Positions 32,026 through 40,806 of a stretch of 64,000 bases of DNA are shown here, one piece after another. The DNA lies in NCBI GenBank assembly GCA_016202645.1, contig JACQOF010000097.1, positions 30,929 through 94,928 of the forward strand, in the 5' to 3' direction. The DNA is from a bacterium (lineage in GTDB: Bacteria; Lindowbacteria; 2-12-FULL-62-27). The position numbers and the translations under genes were made by a program. The stretch's first letter is position 1; every line of letters begins with the position of its first letter. Below the pieces are notes generated by a model. The model saw nothing but the letters and a program-made list of their open reading frames with translations. It was not told where the DNA came from and did not search any database.

Positions 32026-32531
32026 GGAAAACACTCCGGCCGGAGAAGCCATGTGTCCGATCTCCCCCGCGTCTTTGTCCTGATGACTATGCTCACCCTT
32101 TGGGTATCTTCCGGTAAACCAAACTCTTTTCGCAGAGGGCCCGTGGCTCCGAAACCAGAACAAAAAACCGATTCGAAAAGCCTTTGTGGAATTCGAGGGG
32201 CGTAGGACAGCGCCGCGCCATAGACATTGCGGCGATTATAAGGACCGCCCATGTGTTGATACAATTCAGGAGTAATCGAGATTTCCAGTTGCTGACCTGA
32301 CGAGGTTTCTACACGCATCTCAAAATCGGATGCGAAAGTTTCCAATCCCTCAACGTCGGAAAAAACTTTGGGTAGGGGCGACGCGGCTGTCGCGGCCCCC
32401 ACTCCCCTCAAAATCTTGGACCCTGCGATGTATCCAGCCATTTGAAGAAGACCTACGATTAAAAGAACAACGGCGGCGGCATCACGCCAATCTATTTTGC
32501 GCCGTTGACTTTCTTTGTCGGTCGGAGCCAT
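32022..32531 (-). CDS. Small membrane protein coupled to the HTTM-DCC gene
   Basis: About 169 residues from ATG 32531; a longer frame begins at 32591. One membrane helix is clear (AAAVVLLIVGLLQMAGYIAGS), followed by a soluble part with SDVEGLETFASDFEMRVETSSGQQLEISITPELYQHMGG. The C-terminal part RRNVYGAALSYAPRIPQRLFESV has no motif I recognise. Its stop and the next ATG share four bases, so it is translated together with the HTTM-DCC protein and is probably its accessory subunit. Confidence 0.7.
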   Translation of the reverse strand: MAPTDKESQRRKIDWRDAAAVVLLIVGLLQMAGYIAGSKILRGVGAATAASPLPKVFSDVEGLETFASDFEMRVETSSGQQLEISITPELYQHMGGPYNRRNVYGAALSYAPRIPQRLFESVFCSGFGATGPLRKEFGLPEDTQRVSIVIRTKTRGRSDTWLLRPECFP

Positions 32532-32591
32532 TGCAAAAACATACCATCTCAAATCGCCGAAGGGGAGAACCCCTTTCTCCCCTTCGGGCAT

Positions 32592-32912
32592 CCCCTCTTA
32601 CCCATTTCCCCTCTCGAATTTCAAAATGACTTACGACTTTTTTCCGCTCCGATTTCACTGCCCTTTCACTGCCCTTTTCCCCCCGAAAAAGGGCGCTTTC
32701 GGGCAGTTGGCGCGTCCACGCGCGTGTTGACGAAACACGCGCTAACAGTTTGAATCACAAAAAGTTTTCCGCGCTTGTCGGAATTTTCGGAGTGGTCGGC
32801 GCCGGTCACTCCTAAGGACAAGGTCGGCGAGCGACTGCGCTCGGGATATACGTGCCAAATAGGGTGCATCGGGCGACAAGAAGAACAAGAAAACGCTGAT
32901 GAGGTCAGAACG
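32592..32912. other. Intergenic stretch with hairpins, no gene seen
   Basis: No coding frame here looks real. Visible structures are GCCCTTTT/AAAAGGGC (about 32670-32694), GCGCGTGTT-GACGA-AACACGCGC (32720-32742) and CGAGCG-ACTG-CGCTCG (about 32827-32842). It separates the end of truA from the start of the HTTM operon, both on the minus strand, so it must hold the end of one transcript and the promoter of the next. None of the hairpins has a clear T-run. Confidence 0.6.
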
Positions 32913-33614
32913 TCAATAATAAACCTTCATCAAACATAGTCCAGACGCCGGCGCGGCGTAGAGAGGTTCCCTGCGCGCCGATCCCAGCGCCGTTTCCACG
33001 AGGTAGGCGACCATCCGGCGGACCATGCGGTGGAGGAAGGCGTCGGCGACGAAGCGGATCCGCAGTTCGTCGCGTGTACGCTGGATGACGACGTGTTTCA
33101 AGGTTCGCGTCGTGTTCATTTTCCTCGCCCGGCGAATGGTGAATACGGAAAAATCTTTTGTTCCCCGGAGCGTACCGGCTATTCGGCGCAGATTTTCCGG
33201 CGTGATCCGGGCGGCTTTCGGACAATGCCAGACAAGCGGCGCGCGGAACGGATCCGGAATGGGTGAAACGAGGATCCGGTAGAGGTACTCCCGGGCGCCC
33301 GCGCTGTTTCTGGCGTCAAATTTTTTGGAGACCCGACGGGCTCCGAGAACGGAAATATCCGCCGGGAGGAGGCCGTTCAGGATCCTGGGAAGGTCTCGAA
33401 CGGCGGGCCGGGTTTTTTGAACGTCGAAGTGCGCCACCTGTCCGGCGGCGTGGACGCCCGCGTCCGTTCGGCCTGCGCCGGTGATTTGAATTCTGCGATC
33501 ATAGAGTTTCGACAGCGCATCCTCCACCACAGCCTGGATGCTGACGCCCTTGGATTGCCTCTGCCAGCCGACGTAGCGGGCGCCGACGTAGGCGAGGTCC
33601 AGTCGGACACGCAT
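32913..33614 (-). CDS. truA: tRNA pseudouridine synthase A
   Basis: 233 residues, slightly shorter than the usual 245-270. ITGAGRTDAGVHA (44-56) carries the catalytic aspartate D51. YLYRILV and FLHRMVRRMVAYLVETALG match the conserved later blocks. TruA makes pseudouridine at positions 38-40 of the tRNA anticodon arm. It is the last gene of the long minus-strand block and begins 2 bases after pgpA ends. Confidence 0.95.
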   Translation of the reverse strand: MRVRLDLAYVGARYVGWQRQSKGVSIQAVVEDALSKLYDRRIQITGAGRTDAGVHAAGQVAHFDVQKTRPAVRDLPRILNGLLPADISVLGARRVSKKFDARNSAGAREYLYRILVSPIPDPFRAPLVWHCPKAARITPENLRRIAGTLRGTKDFSVFTIRRARKMNTTRTLKHVVIQRTRDELRIRFVADAFLHRMVRRMVAYLVETALGSARREPLYAAPASGLCLMKVYY

Positions 33615-33616
33615 TG

Positions 33617-34138
33617 TTACCAGGCGAGGAATGGCCCGGTCCCGAGCATCGCCAGACCGCAGAGCAGGCCCACAATCGCAGCCGCGGCCGCGCCGGCCGC
33701 GACGTCGTCGATCACGATGCCGAGGCCGCCCGGCAGGCGCTGGATGCTTCTAATGCCGAGCGGTTTTTGAATATCGAAATACCGGAAAAGCAAAAATGCC
33801 GCGAGGAGGGTGGAGTGCCAGGGATCGGAGAATCGAAAAGCCGCATAGGGCAAATAGGCAATCAGCATGCCCACAACCTCGTCCAGGACGATGACGTGCG
33901 GGTCGATCTCGCCCAGGGCTTTTTCGGCCCGGGTGCAGATTGGAATGGAGACCGCCGTGAGGAGCAGGCAAATACCCAAATAGGGCCAGAAACCGGACAG
34001 GGCTAAAAAGTGGGCGAGGGGCAGGGTGACGAGTGACGCGGCTGTTCCGGGAATTTTGGGAATGCGGCCGATGCCGAAGAGGGTGGCGATGAGTACCGAG
34101 AGAGGACTTGCGTCAGCTCTGTTCGCTGCCGGTGACAA
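33617..34138 (-). CDS. pgpA: Phosphatidylglycerophosphatase A
   Basis: 173 residues. GIGRIPKIPGTAASLVTLPL, DPHVIVLDEVVGMLI and FRYFDIQKPLGIRSIQ match the conserved PgpA blocks (GTxGS-like start, DE..G, FR.FDI.KP). It is an integral membrane phosphatase that turns phosphatidylglycerophosphate into phosphatidylglycerol. Its start overlaps the end of pgsA by 26 bases, and PgsA makes its substrate, so the two steps are genetically linked. Confidence 0.94.
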   Translation of the reverse strand: MSPAANRADASPLSVLIATLFGIGRIPKIPGTAASLVTLPLAHFLALSGFWPYLGICLLLTAVSIPICTRAEKALGEIDPHVIVLDEVVGMLIAYLPYAAFRFSDPWHSTLLAAFLLFRYFDIQKPLGIRSIQRLPGGLGIVIDDVAAGAAAAAIVGLLCGLAMLGTGPFLAW

Positions 34139-34721
34139 GATGTTTGTAGTTTTTGACGAGGTATTCGATGCCGGAATAGACGGTGATGGCGGTGGTGGTG
34201 TAGAGGCAGATGTCGACGCCGAGATGGGCCATTCGCATGTACGGTGCGAGGGCGACGGCCTGTCCGAGCCGGACGGCGTTTTCCGCGAGGGCGACGATGA
34301 GGATGTAATGCAGACTGACCATCTGGACGATGGTTTTGAGTTTCCCGATGGTTTCGGCGCCGACCGTGACGCCGTCGGCGGCGGCCAGAAGACGCAGGCC
34401 CGTCACGGAAAATTCGCGGGCGATGATGAGCGCGACCGGCCATGCCGGGACGCGGACGAAGGGGGAGTCGACGAACACCACGAGCGCGGCCGCGATGAGG
34501 ATTTTGTCGGCGATCGGGTCCATGAAGCGGCCGAGCCGGGTGATGGCGCCGTATTTTCTTGCGAGGTATCCGTCGACGATGTCGGTGACGGACGCGAGGA
34601 TGAAAATCCCGAGTCCGGCGGCCTGCGCCCAGAGACAGCGTTCATAACTTTCCGCGGCGAGAAAGCAGAGCGCGAGGACGATGCGCAGGGCCGTGAGGAT
34701 ATTGGGAAGGCGGTTGATCAT
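34113..34721 (-). CDS. pgsA: CDP-diacylglycerol-glycerol-3-phosphate 3-phosphatidyltransferase
   Basis: 202 residues from ATG 34721 (MINRLPNILTALRI); an open frame extends upstream but reads as low-complexity Pro/Gly/Arg, so it is not used. The CDP-alcohol phosphatidyltransferase signature DIVDGYLARKYGAITRLGRF with MDPIADK supplies the catalytic aspartates. Six membrane segments are likely. It makes phosphatidylglycerophosphate for phosphatidylglycerol synthesis and is followed with overlap by pgpA. Confidence 0.94.
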   Translation of the reverse strand: MINRLPNILTALRIVLALCFLAAESYERCLWAQAAGLGIFILASVTDIVDGYLARKYGAITRLGRFMDPIADKILIAAALVVFVDSPFVRVPAWPVALIIAREFSVTGLRLLAAADGVTVGAETIGKLKTIVQMVSLHYILIVALAENAVRLGQAVALAPYMRMAHLGVDICLYTTTAITVYSGIEYLVKNYKHLVTGSEQS

Positions 34722-34770
34722 CCCGCTCCCACCCGTCCATGGGTTCGCGGGATTCCCTCCATCCGGTCGG

Positions 34771-35574
34771 TCATTGGGTTTCCTCGTCGGGCGATCTGGA
34801 CCGGAACCTCTGCAGGTCCCGGCCCCGGGGCGATTCGGCGGCGAGGACGCCGTCCGCCTGGGCGCTGAATATTCTGTCGTAGACTTTCTCGGTGTGAACG
34901 GGGATATCCTCGCCATCGAGCACGAATTTAAGCCCGTTGGTGTTGCCGATGCGAACGCGCAGACGCTCCGAAAAACTCACGTTCACGACTTCACCCGCAC
35001 TCAGAATTTTTTCCACAGACTGTCCGTCCGCCTCCCAGAACATCCAGACATCCTCCAAAGCGCGAATCTGGGCGGAGTGTCCACCGGCTTCAGCCGGTTT
35101 CTCCGGCGCGGCCGCATCGCCGTCCGTCGTCTGTTTCATTTCGCTTTCCGGCTCCGGCTGGAATATTTCAACCGTTGACCGGAAAAAGCCCACCTTGAAT
35201 AGATACATGCCGCCGGCCACAACCAGAACACCCGCGAGCGCGAGAAGGGCCGAAGAGGGACCGGTTCCGGGCTGCGTCTCGCGCGGTGTCGGCTCCGGTT
35301 CCGCCTCCGCCTGCTCCTGCGGTTTATCTGCCGGGGTCTCGGCGGAATCCTCGAGAAGCGGCATGACCTGGGATTCGTCGATCCGCAGAAAGCGCGCATA
35401 CGTCCGGATAAAATTCCGCGCGTAGATGGGCGCGTCGAACACGGCCAGATCGCCCTCCTCAATAGCCTTCAGAAACGTCATCTTGACCCGCGTGCGGTCG
35501 GCGACGTTCTGGAGGGTGAGCCGGCGGCTCTCGCGGGCGTTCTTGAGGAGCGCTCCGATGGTTTTGCTATCCAC
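34771..35574 (-). CDS. RodZ-like helix-turn-helix membrane protein
   Basis: 267 residues. A cytoplasmic HTH_25 domain at residues 5-75 (IGALLKNARESRRLTLQNVA ... FDAPIYARNFIRTYARFL) is followed by an acidic linker, one membrane helix near 105-129 (SSALLALAGVLVVAGGMYLF) and a C-terminal DUF4115-like domain (WMFWEADGQSVEKILSAGE ... VRIGNTNGLKFVLDGE). This is the layout of the cell-shape protein RodZ. Its ATG overlaps the end of ftsK by 8 bases. Confidence 0.88.
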   Translation of the reverse strand: MDSKTIGALLKNARESRRLTLQNVADRTRVKMTFLKAIEEGDLAVFDAPIYARNFIRTYARFLRIDESQVMPLLEDSAETPADKPQEQAEAEPEPTPRETQPGTGPSSALLALAGVLVVAGGMYLFKVGFFRSTVEIFQPEPESEMKQTTDGDAAAPEKPAEAGGHSAQIRALEDVWMFWEADGQSVEKILSAGEVVNVSFSERLRVRIGNTNGLKFVLDGEDIPVHTEKVYDRIFSAQADGVLAAESPRGRDLQRFRSRSPDEETQ

Positions 35575-37930
35575 GAATTTCTTCCTCCTCGCGCTGTCGG
35601 GCCGGCGCGGCGATCAACACGTCCCGCGGCGTGGGGCCCTTGTTGGGCCCGACCACGCCGTCCTTTTCCAGCATGTCGATGATTTTCGCGGCGCGGTTGA
35701 AACCGACCTTGAACTTTCGCTGAAGCATCGACACGGATCCCTTGCGGATGTCGATGGTGAAGCGTTTCGCCGCCTCGTAGAGCTGGGGGTCGATGTCCTC
35801 TGCGCCGTCCGCGACGGCCTGCGTCGTCGCGGCGTCAAGGCTCGGCATCATGCCTTCCGGAATTTCGTCGAAATCGACGTACGCGGGCTTCATCTGGTTC
35901 CGGATAAAATCGACGGCGCGCCGGATTTCCTCCTCATCAACGTACGCGCCCTGCAGGCGCACGGGTTTCGGGGCGGTCGGAGAAAGAAAGAGCATGTCCC
36001 CGCGGCCCAGCAGGGTCTCGGCACCCTTGGCGTCGAGGATCGTGCGGGCGTCGAACTGGGACGCGACCTGAAACGCGATGCGCGCGGGCATGTTGGCCTT
36101 GATGAGTCCGGTGATGACGTCGACGCTGGGGCGTTGGGTGGCGAGGACGAGATGGATCCCGACGGCGCGGGACATCTGCGACAGGCGCGTGATGGCGCCT
36201 TCGGTTTCTCGCGGCGCGACCAGCATCAGATCGGCCAGTTCGTCGACGACTAGGACGATGTAGGGCATGGGGACCATGCCGAGTTTGACCTGTTCGGCGT
36301 TGTAGCTCTCGAGGTTTTTCGATCCGGAATCCGACAGGATATTGTACCGGCTTTCCATTTCGATCATCAGCCATTTGAAGGCGCGCGCGGCGCCTTTGGC
36401 GTCGAGGATCGGCTGGGAAAGGAGGTGCGGGATTTCGGAGAACATCGAGAGTTCCACCCGTTTGGGGTCGATTAAAATCAGCCGGAGGTTGGCGGGCGTG
36501 AGGCGGAAGAGGAGCGTGAGGAGGAGACTGCCGATGCAGATGGATTTGCCCGATCCGGTCGCGCCGGCGATGAGGATGTGGGGCATTTTCTGAAGATCGA
36601 TGATGACGGGCTTGCCATGAATATTTTTTCCAAGCGCGAACGGCAGAATGAAGGATCCCTCGGTGAACTTTTCAAACGCCAAAAGCTCCCGAAGCTTGAC
36701 GATTTTGGGTTTCGCGGTGGGGACTTCCACCCCGACCACCGATTTCCCGGGTATGGGGGCCTCGATCCGGACCGAATCGGCGGCCAGCGCGAGTTTGAGG
36801 TCGGCTTCCCGCGCGGCGATCCGGCTCACCGAAACGCCCGGCGCCGGGAGAACTTCGTAGAGCGTGACGGTCGGCCCTGGAACAATCTGGACGACCTGGG
36901 CATCGATGCCGAAATTTTTCAACGTGTCCTCGAGAATCTGCCCGGCGTTCTGAAGAGACTTCTGGTCGAGATCGCCGTCCTGGTCCTGGGGCCATTTCAA
37001 AAGTTCGAGCGGCGGAAGACGGTATCGCGCCAGGCCCTCCCGAAACTGGCGTTCTTCGGGGGTTTCGTCCTGCTGGGGTTTCCATTCCCTCACCGGAGAT
37101 TTTTGGGGCTGGATGCTTGCCGGCCCCGAATCGGCGGCCGCGCGCGCCGGCATCGGAAACGGGATGGTTTTCGGAGAGGCCGGCGCGGAATCCGCCAAAG
37201 CCGCCGACGGCCGGGTCAGCGCCTCCGGCGCTCCAAGTGCCGGCGTCTCCGACGCCGGCCGGGGGACTTCGGGCGCCAAAAGCGGCGGTTTTTCTTTTCG
37301 GACGACTTCCGTTCGCAGTCCATCCGCGACCGGAATCGGTTTTTTGAATGCGCCGCGCTCTGTTGTGCTCCCCCACAGGTCACCGATCAGTGCGCTCAGC
37401 CGGCCAGGCAGGCTTCGCAGGAATTTCCAGACGAGGGGCCACCAAGCCGCGGGCAAAATCCCGATGAGCGCGAGGGCGCCAAGGAAGGAGAGGATAAGAG
37501 CGGAACCGGTTTTTCCAAAAACACCGAGCCGGGCGCCCAGCCACATGCCGAGCCGCCCGCCGGCGCGGGAATCATCCGGCCAGAGGAGAAAGAAGACGCC
37601 GCAGGAGAAGGCGAGCAGGAGGCCCGCGGCCGCCGCGGTCCGCCCCGGTTTTTCCTGAAAATTCTCGGGCGGGCGGGATAAGGCCAGGCCCGCGACAGCG
37701 AAAAAGGCGAGCGGGAAGAGCCACGCGGAGACGCCGAAGAGAAAGAATCCCCAGAAGGAAACAAGCGCGCCGAATTTTCCGCAGAGGTTGTGGATGCCGG
37801 GCTTGGAGGACATCGGCCAGTCGCCCTCGGAAAAGCTTCCGAGAGAAAGGGCAAACAAAATGCCCAGCAGAAGAAAAAACAGGCCGCTGACCCGTCTTAC
37901 TGACATGACCCCATTGTTCCCCCCATGCAT
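35567..37930 (-). CDS. ftsK: DNA translocase FtsK/SpoIIIE
   Basis: 787 residues. Four or five N-terminal membrane helices occupy about residues 10-180, then a Pro/Ala-rich linker (180-300). The motor has Walker A GATGSGKSI near residue 455, Walker B IVLVVDELADLM, and IHLVLATQRPSVDVITGLIK. The C-terminal winged-helix gamma domain (SVSMLQRKFKVGFNRAAKIIDMLE) reads KOPS-type polarity sequences. It pumps chromosomal DNA at the division septum. ATG 37906 (MSVRRVSG) is an alternative start. Confidence 0.95.
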   Translation of the reverse strand: MHGGNNGVMSVRRVSGLFFLLLGILFALSLGSFSEGDWPMSSKPGIHNLCGKFGALVSFWGFFLFGVSAWLFPLAFFAVAGLALSRPPENFQEKPGRTAAAAGLLLAFSCGVFFLLWPDDSRAGGRLGMWLGARLGVFGKTGSALILSFLGALALIGILPAAWWPLVWKFLRSLPGRLSALIGDLWGSTTERGAFKKPIPVADGLRTEVVRKEKPPLLAPEVPRPASETPALGAPEALTRPSAALADSAPASPKTIPFPMPARAAADSGPASIQPQKSPVREWKPQQDETPEERQFREGLARYRLPPLELLKWPQDQDGDLDQKSLQNAGQILEDTLKNFGIDAQVVQIVPGPTVTLYEVLPAPGVSVSRIAAREADLKLALAADSVRIEAPIPGKSVVGVEVPTAKPKIVKLRELLAFEKFTEGSFILPFALGKNIHGKPVIIDLQKMPHILIAGATGSGKSICIGSLLLTLLFRLTPANLRLILIDPKRVELSMFSEIPHLLSQPILDAKGAARAFKWLMIEMESRYNILSDSGSKNLESYNAEQVKLGMVPMPYIVLVVDELADLMLVAPRETEGAITRLSQMSRAVGIHLVLATQRPSVDVITGLIKANMPARIAFQVASQFDARTILDAKGAETLLGRGDMLFLSPTAPKPVRLQGAYVDEEEIRRAVDFIRNQMKPAYVDFDEIPEGMMPSLDAATTQAVADGAEDIDPQLYEAAKRFTIDIRKGSVSMLQRKFKVGFNRAAKIIDMLEKDGVVGPNKGPTPRDVLIAAPARQREEEEIRG

Positions 37931-37964
37931 TCCTGCAAGACTTCAACCGCCCGAATCAATTTTC

Positions 37965-38027
37965 GTCACCCCCGCGAATGCGGGGGTCCAGAGTGCGGTT
38001 CTGGATTCCCGCTTTCGCGGGAATGAC
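37965..38027. repeat. Paired inverted repeat (GTCATTCCCGC family), diverged copy
   Basis: The left arm at 37965-37991 reads GTCACCCCCGCGAATGCGGG and on; the right arm at 38001-38027 has the standard CTGGATTCCCGCTTTCGCGG form. Each arm keeps its own hairpin although the two arms no longer match fully: compensating C/G changes preserve the left stem. It lies between the ftsK start and the pnp stop and could act as a transcript 3' end. Confidence 0.85.
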
Positions 38028-38035
38028 AATCAATG

Positions 38036-40354
38036 TCAGACGCTCGATCCCACCGTCGAATCCGAGCCGCCGCCCTGCCGATAGCCGCCGCTGTCTTCGC
38101 GGCGCGGGCCGCGGTCGCCCCGGTCAAATCTTGGCGGGCGGTCGCCCCGGTCCCGCGGGCCGCGGTCGTTTCGGTCGCCCCGGTCGAATCGGCGGGGCGG
38201 CCGGTCGTCCCGGTCTCGCGGGCCGCCGCTGGTGCGGGGTTTGACCGGGAGCGGGGGTTTGCCCTCCATCTCCCGGATGGCCGCGACGCGAGAGAGCCGG
38301 AGCCGCCCGAGATGATCGATCTCGATCAGCTTGACGGGCGTGACGTCGCCTTCCTTGAGCACATCTTCGACGCGCTCGGTCCGTTCCTCCGAGATTTCGG
38401 AAATATGGAGGAGTCCCTCGTGTCCGGGCATGATCTCGCAGAACGCGCCGAAGTCCACCACGCGGACGACCTTGCCCTGGTAGACGCGGCCGAGGTCCGG
38501 TTCGGCGATCATCATGTGGATTTTTTCCTTCGCGACGAGCGCGCTCTTCTCGTCCTCCGAGTAAATCCTCACGGAGCCGTCGTCCTCGATGTCGATCTTG
38601 ACGCCGGTCTCCTCGACGATCGCCCGGATGTTCTTGCCGCCCGGGCCGATGATCGCGCCGATCTTGTCCTTCGGAACCATGAGCAGGAACACCCGCGGAG
38701 CGTAGGGCGAAATGTCCGCGCGCGGCGCCGCGATAGCGGCTTCCATCTTGCCGATAATGTGCAGGCGCGCGGCCTGGGCTTTGGCCAGGGCCTTGCGCAT
38801 GAGGTCCACGGAAATCCCGCCGATCTTGATGTCCATCTGAATGGCGGTCACGCCCTGCCGGGTCCCGGCGACTTTGAAGTCCATGTCGCCGAGATGGTCC
38901 TCGTCACCGAGAATGTCCGTGAGAATCGCCACGCGGTCGCCCTCCTTGACGAGGCCCATCGCGACGCCCGCGACGTGCGAAGCGATCGGAACGCCCGCGT
39001 CCATCATCGCCAGCGATCCGCCGCAGACGGATGCCATGGAGGAAGAACCGTTCGATTCAAGAATGTCGGATACGAGTCGAATGGCGTACGGGAAGGATTC
39101 CTCGGTCGGGATGAGGGACCGGAGCGCCTTTTCGGCGAGCATGCCATGCCCGATTTCCCGGCGGCCCTGCCCGCCGAAGCGGCCGACTTCGCCGACTGAA
39201 AATGGGGGAAAATTATAGTGAAGGTAAAACCGGCGTGACTTGTCGCCCTCGATGTCGTCCGTCCGCTGGACATCGTCTCCCGTGCCGAGGGTCACGACGG
39301 CGAGGGCCTGTGTTTCGCCCCGCGTGAAAACGGCGGATCCGTGGGTCCTGGGAAGAAATCCGAGTTTGATGTCGATCGGCCGGACTTCGTCAAGTCCGCG
39401 GCCGTCGTTGCGTTTGCCCTTTTCAAGAATGTTCGACCGGACGATCTTGGCTTTGATCTCCTCGATCTCGCCCTTGGCCTCCATCTCGATCTTCTCGCGC
39501 TCCAGCCCGAGTTTCCCGGCGGCTTGGCCGATCGCGTCGTCCTCGATCCTGTGAATTTCCGCGTAGCGTTCCATCTTGGTCGGGATGACGAGGGCCTTGG
39601 ACAGGCCGGCGGCCGCGAGCGCGTTCAGCGTCTCGGCGAGTTTCGGAGTTTTGGCGGGCGGCGAGAAAAGCCGTTTGGCCTTGCCGACTTTCCGCGCCAG
39701 TTCCTCCTGGACCTTGCAGATTTTTTGGATTTCCGACTGGGCGATCTGCAGGCCCTCGATCACAACGTCCTCGGAAACCTGCCGGGCGTTGCCTTCGACC
39801 ATCGCAATGTCGGTGGCGGTGCCGGCGACCACCAGTTCCAAATCGGCGTTATCGACTTCCTCCCGGGACGGGTTGACTTTGAACTGGCCGTTGAGCCGGA
39901 TCACGCGCACGGCGCCGACGGCCTTGGTGAAGGGAATGTCCGAGATCAGGAGGGACGTGGCCGCGCCGACGATCGAGAGAACGTCGGGCAGGGCGGTCAG
40001 ATCCGCGGAAATGACGAATGACGCCGCCTGGACTTCGTTGTGGTACCCTTCCGGAAAGAGCGGCCGGAGAGGCCGGTCGGTCATGCGGGCCGAGAGGGTT
40101 TCGCGGTCGCCGGGGCGGGTTTCGCGTTTGATGAATCCACCGGGGATTTTTCCGGCCGAATAGGCTTTTTCCCGGTATTCGATGGTCAAGGGCAGAAAGT
40201 CGACGCCCGCTTCGGCTTTTTCCTCGGCGCACGCGGTGGAGAGCACCATCGTGTCGCCGTATTTCACGAGGACGGAACCGTTCGCCTGTTTGGCGAGTAG
40301 TCCTTGAGTGAGGGTCAGCGGTCGCCCGCCGACGTCAACGGATACTTCGTTCAT
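38036..40354 (-). CDS. pnp: Polyribonucleotide nucleotidyltransferase (PNPase)
   Basis: 772 residues. Two RNase PH domains (GDTMVLSTACAEEKAEAGVD ... GQFKVNPSR; then DGRGLDEVRPIDIKLGFLPR and FTRGETQALAVVTLG) are joined by a helical linker. Then come a KH domain (KDKIGAIIGPGGKNIRAIVE) and an S1 domain (GKVVRVVDFGAFCEIMPGHEGLLHISEI). It degrades RNA 3' to 5' with phosphate. The C terminus adds about 55 residues rich in Arg, Asp and Gly (RFDRGDRNDRGPRDRGDRPP ...) encoded by repeated GGTCGCCCCGGTC-like DNA. It follows rpsO on the same strand. Confidence 0.97.
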   Translation of the reverse strand: MNEVSVDVGGRPLTLTQGLLAKQANGSVLVKYGDTMVLSTACAEEKAEAGVDFLPLTIEYREKAYSAGKIPGGFIKRETRPGDRETLSARMTDRPLRPLFPEGYHNEVQAASFVISADLTALPDVLSIVGAATSLLISDIPFTKAVGAVRVIRLNGQFKVNPSREEVDNADLELVVAGTATDIAMVEGNARQVSEDVVIEGLQIAQSEIQKICKVQEELARKVGKAKRLFSPPAKTPKLAETLNALAAAGLSKALVIPTKMERYAEIHRIEDDAIGQAAGKLGLEREKIEMEAKGEIEEIKAKIVRSNILEKGKRNDGRGLDEVRPIDIKLGFLPRTHGSAVFTRGETQALAVVTLGTGDDVQRTDDIEGDKSRRFYLHYNFPPFSVGEVGRFGGQGRREIGHGMLAEKALRSLIPTEESFPYAIRLVSDILESNGSSSMASVCGGSLAMMDAGVPIASHVAGVAMGLVKEGDRVAILTDILGDEDHLGDMDFKVAGTRQGVTAIQMDIKIGGISVDLMRKALAKAQAARLHIIGKMEAAIAAPRADISPYAPRVFLLMVPKDKIGAIIGPGGKNIRAIVEETGVKIDIEDDGSVRIYSEDEKSALVAKEKIHMMIAEPDLGRVYQGKVVRVVDFGAFCEIMPGHEGLLHISEISEERTERVEDVLKEGDVTPVKLIEIDHLGRLRLSRVAAIREMEGKPPLPVKPRTSGGPRDRDDRPPRRFDRGDRNDRGPRDRGDRPPRFDRGDRGPRREDSGGYRQGGGSDSTVGSSV

Positions 40355-40410
40355 GATTGAGCCGCCTTTTCAAATGGGCGGAGGCGAGAAAACGGGAAAG
40401 ATCCAAAATC

Positions 40411-40482
40411 GGAAACTGCCAACTGTTGATTGTTGAATAGCGAAGCGGTTCGCTCCTCAGCAATCCACAATTGCCAATCTCC
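40411..40482 (-). promoter_or_regulatory. Long hairpin in the pnp leader
   Basis: On the minus-strand transcript this 72-base stretch folds into one hairpin: two arms of 34 bases around a four-base loop at the AGCGAA/TTCGCT tip, with about 30 of 34 positions paired when G-U pairs are counted. It lies between rpsO and pnp, about 55 bases before the pnp start. In E. coli an RNase III-cleaved hairpin at this place mediates pnp autoregulation, so the same is inferred here. Confidence 0.6.
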
Positions 40483-40518
40483 GGCTTTCTTTTCCGTTTC
40501 TCACCCGCGCCGAAAATG

Positions 40519-40538
40519 TCCGCCGATCAGTCGGCGGA
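40519..40538 (-). terminator. Hairpin just after rpsO, possible attenuator
   Basis: TCCGCCGA-TCAG-TCGGCGGA is a perfect 8-bp stem starting 5 bases after the rpsO stop codon on the minus strand. The following bases (CATTTTC) make only a short U-run, so termination would be partial. It could lower read-through into pnp or protect the 3' end of the rpsO message. Confidence 0.45.
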
Positions 40539-40542
40539 GAAT

Positions 40543-40806
40543 TTACTTGCGCAATCCGAGCCGCTTGACCACGCCGCGGTACCGGCCCAGCTCGCTGGTT
40601 CGGAGATGGCTGAGAAGCTGGCGCCGTCGGCCGACCATGATCAAAAGTCCGCGGCGGGACCCGTGATCTTTGGGATGGGTTTTCAGGTGGTCTGTGAGAG
40701 TGCGAATGCGCTCCGTGAGGACCGCCACCTGAACATCCGCGGATCCGGTATCCTGGTCATGAGTCCGGTATTCATCAATGATTTTTCGCTTCATTTCCTT
40801 TTCCAT
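40543..40806 (-). CDS. rpsO: 30S ribosomal protein S15
   Basis: 87 residues, close to the standard 88-89. TGSADVQVAVLTERIRTLTD, HLKTHPKDHGSRRGLL and GRRRQLLSHL are the S15 signature blocks that bind 16S rRNA helices 20-22. Its start overlaps the end of ribF by 16 bases. The order ribF-rpsO-pnp is conserved in many bacteria. Confidence 0.97.
   Translation of the reverse strand: MEKEMKRKIIDEYRTHDQDTGSADVQVAVLTERIRTLTDHLKTHPKDHGSRRGLLIMVGRRRQLLSHLRTSELGRYRGVVKRLGLRK

Noticed and set aside
34722-34916. Upstream extension of pgsA
   Set aside because: It is Pro/Gly/Arg low-complexity and overlaps the end of the RodZ-like gene; PgsA proteins begin at the MxNxPN-like segment found at 34721.
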